Shown here in pieces: positions 13,319-14,788 of a DNA stretch of 14,788 nt. The DNA lies in NCBI GenBank assembly GCA_903923345.1, contig CAIXXI010000048.1:1-14788 (forward strand). The letters are read 5' to 3'. Below the pieces are notes generated by a model. The model was given only the letters and a program-made list of their open reading frames with translations, made no database searches and was not told the DNA's origin. The translations under genes and the position numbers were made by a program. Origin of the DNA: an uncultured Burkholderiales bacterium. GTDB taxonomy: Bacteria > Pseudomonadota > Gammaproteobacteria > Burkholderiales > Burkholderiaceae_E. Every line of letters starts with the position of its first letter. Within the stretch, counting starts at the first letter, position 1.

Positions 13319-14788
13319 TTGAAGCAATTTTCCAGATTCTGGTCTGAGTATTCCGGCCGCGCACTGCTGATCTGCGCGGCTGCCCTTATTTCCGGCTGCG
13401 CATCCACCGCACAGCAAGGCCCCTCCAGTTCCAGTTCAAGCGAAAGCGCCAACAAAACGGCTGCAGCATTGCCGCGAGATCAGTCACTCGCGGTGCGTTC
13501 CGAGGCAGCGCCGCTCCAGGCCGGGCCGGCCATCACCAACGCGACGGCAACCGACACCCTGCTGACCGACCCCCATGCCGACATCTGGATCCGCCTGCGG
13601 TCCGGCTTCTCGATGCCTGAACTCGACACGCCCCTGGTCCAGGAGAAAGTGCGTTTTTATCTGGCCAACCGGGAAGCACTCAATCGCATGTTCACCCGGG
13701 GCGGGCGTTACCTGCACTACATCGTCGAGGAAGTCGAGCGTCGGGGCATGCCCGCCGAACTCGCGCTGCTGCCCTTCGTTGAAAGCGCGATGAACCCGGT
13801 GGCGATCTCGTCAGCCAAGGCCGCCGGCCTGTGGCAGTTCATTCCATCGACCGGCAAGCAATACAACCTGTCGCAGAACTGGTGGGTCGACAATCGGCGC
13901 GATGTGGTTCAGTCCACGAATGCGGCACTCGACTACCTGCAGAAGATCTACGAAATGAATGAGCGCGACTGGTTCCTCGCCCTGGCGTCTTACAACTGGG
14001 GAGAAAACGCAGTCGCGCGTGCGGTGAAGAACAATCGCGCCCGAGGCATGCCGGTGGACTATCTGAGCCTGTCGATGCCCGCCGAGACGCGCCATTACGT
14101 CCCGAAGCTGATCGCGCTCAAGCACATCATCCAGAACGCAGATGCCCTGGGTGTTGCCCTGCCCGCCATCCCGAACAAGCCGTATTTCGTGACCATCGAG
14201 AAGACCCGACCGATCGACCTGAAGCTGGCCGCCCAGTACGCCGGCATGAGCGTCGATGAGTTTGTGGCGCTGAACCCGGCTCACAACCGTCCGGTGATTG
14301 CCGCAAGCCGCAACAATCAAATAAAGGTGCCTGCCGACAAGGCCGAGCAGTTCACCGCCTCGATCGCACAGCATGATCAAAGCACCAAGCCGATGGCCTC
14401 CTGGCAGCCCTACACGCTGCAGTCGGGTGAGTCCCTCGACGACGTCGCGCGCCGCGGCAACGTCTCGACGCAGGAACTGCTCAAGGCCAACGGACTGCGG
14501 TCAGCGTCCCGGATCATGCCGGGCACGCAAGTCATTGCGCCTCAGAGCACGGTGCAGGACGAGCGGCAGGTCGAGTCCTTCGCAGGGCCGAAGGTCTATG
14601 AGCAGGTGACCCTGTCGGCCGTCTACCATCGCGTCCAGCGGCGCGAATCTCTGCCCGCTATTGCCGCCAATTACGGGGTTTCGACCGACACCCTGTCTGC
14701 CTGGAATGGCGGTATCCGTTCGGCGCGCGCTGGCAGCAGCCTGCTGGTTCGCCCGGCTGTGAATCAGACCGTGTTGACCACCGCCTCC
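13319..14788 (+). CDS. mltD: Membrane-bound lytic murein transglycosylase D (3' partial)
   Basis: MltD cleaves peptidoglycan glycan strands, forming 1,6-anhydro-muramyl ends, at the periplasmic face of the outer membrane. 490 residues are visible and the frame runs off the right edge. The start is TTG: an in-frame TAG at 13307-13309 rules out anything longer, and GAGGG at 13309-13313 is a fitting ribosome-binding site. A lipoprotein signal ends in ISGC (lipid-bearing cysteine 27). The transglycosylase SLT domain spans about 135-265, with catalytic E155 in PFVESAMNP, then AAGLWQFIPSTG and LASYNWG. After a weak LysM-like stretch (about 300-345), two LysM peptidoglycan-binding repeats begin at about residues 365 and 435, and more may follow outside the window. 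Ser-rich linker residues (SSSSSSES) follow the lipobox. It has its own predicted promoter after gloB. Confidence 0.95.
   Translation, partial: MKQFSRFWSEYSGRALLICAAALISGCASTAQQGPSSSSSSESANKTAAALPRDQSLAVRSEAAPLQAGPAITNATATDTLLTDPHADIWIRLRSGFSMPELDTPLVQEKVRFYLANREALNRMFTRGGRYLHYIVEEVERRGMPAELALLPFVESAMNPVAISSAKAAGLWQFIPSTGKQYNLSQNWWVDNRRDVVQSTNAALDYLQKIYEMNERDWFLALASYNWGENAVARAVKNNRARGMPVDYLSLSMPAETRHYVPKLIALKHIIQNADALGVALPAIPNKPYFVTIEKTRPIDLKLAAQYAGMSVDEFVALNPAHNRPVIAASRNNQIKVPADKAEQFTASIAQHDQSTKPMASWQPYTLQSGESLDDVARRGNVSTQELLKANGLRSASRIMPGTQVIAPQSTVQDERQVESFAGPKVYEQVTLSAVYHRVQRRESLPAIAANYGVSTDTLSAWNGGIRSARAGSSLLVRPAVNQTVLTTAS

Noticed and set aside
1..14788. Mobile element, CRISPR array, or tRNA next to dnaQ
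   Set aside because: No transposase, integrase, regularly spaced repeat or cloverleaf was seen; the gap beside dnaQ holds only a hairpin and a -10 candidate.

Overview
This is a GC-rich window from what looks like a betaproteobacterium of the order Burkholderiales. The reasons are the DUF2863 protein (a family I know mainly from that order), TAAAAT-type -10 candidates, and the gene order gloB / YafS-like methyltransferase / rnhA / dnaQ. The organism carries sulfur-oxidation genes. The genus cannot be read from the sequence. The window is densely coding. No gene-free stretch exceeds 300 bases; the largest gaps are 188 bp (rnhA|cfa), 128 bp (efflux|aminotransferase) and 123 bp (gloB|mltD). I see no tRNA, rRNA, CRISPR array, insertion sequence or phage gene.

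Left part (1-1756): a flavocytochrome c sulfide dehydrogenase flavoprotein (fccB, 5' end missing) runs rightward into a leftward soxY-soxZ pair, with only 15 bp between the facing stop codons. FccB would oxidise sulfide in the periplasm. SoxYZ is the periplasmic carrier on which sulfur atoms are oxidised. The other sox genes (soxA, soxB, soxX, soxC, soxD) are not here.

Middle (1781-9603): a long leftward run reads membrane fusion protein, RND efflux pump, dnaQ (DNA polymerase III epsilon), a DUF2863 gene, soxY and soxZ. The dnaQ start overlaps the pump stop in an ATGA, and dnaQ has no visible ribosome-binding site of its own. A rightward PLP-dependent aminotransferase diverges from the efflux genes and converges on rnhA.

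Right part (9611-14788): rnhA (leftward), cfa (cyclopropane fatty acid synthase, rightward), a YafS-like methyltransferase (leftward), gloB (glyoxalase II, rightward) and mltD (lytic transglycosylase, rightward, 3' end missing). In Escherichia coli mltD, gloB, yafS, rnhA and dnaQ are immediate neighbours. Here the same five genes are in the same order, but cfa sits between the methyltransferase and rnhA, and the aminotransferase plus efflux genes sit between rnhA and dnaQ. The block therefore looks like a conserved housekeeping cluster opened by two insertions. The second has placed the replication proofreading subunit in translational coupling with a drug-type efflux pump.

I did not find a clear new biological system. 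The most interesting items are this rearranged housekeeping block with the pump-dnaQ coupling, the non-canonical SoxY C-terminus (GGCGT), the degenerate SAM motif of the methyltransferase, the repeat-encoded tail of the membrane fusion protein, and two palindromic sites at predicted promoters (cfa and mltD).
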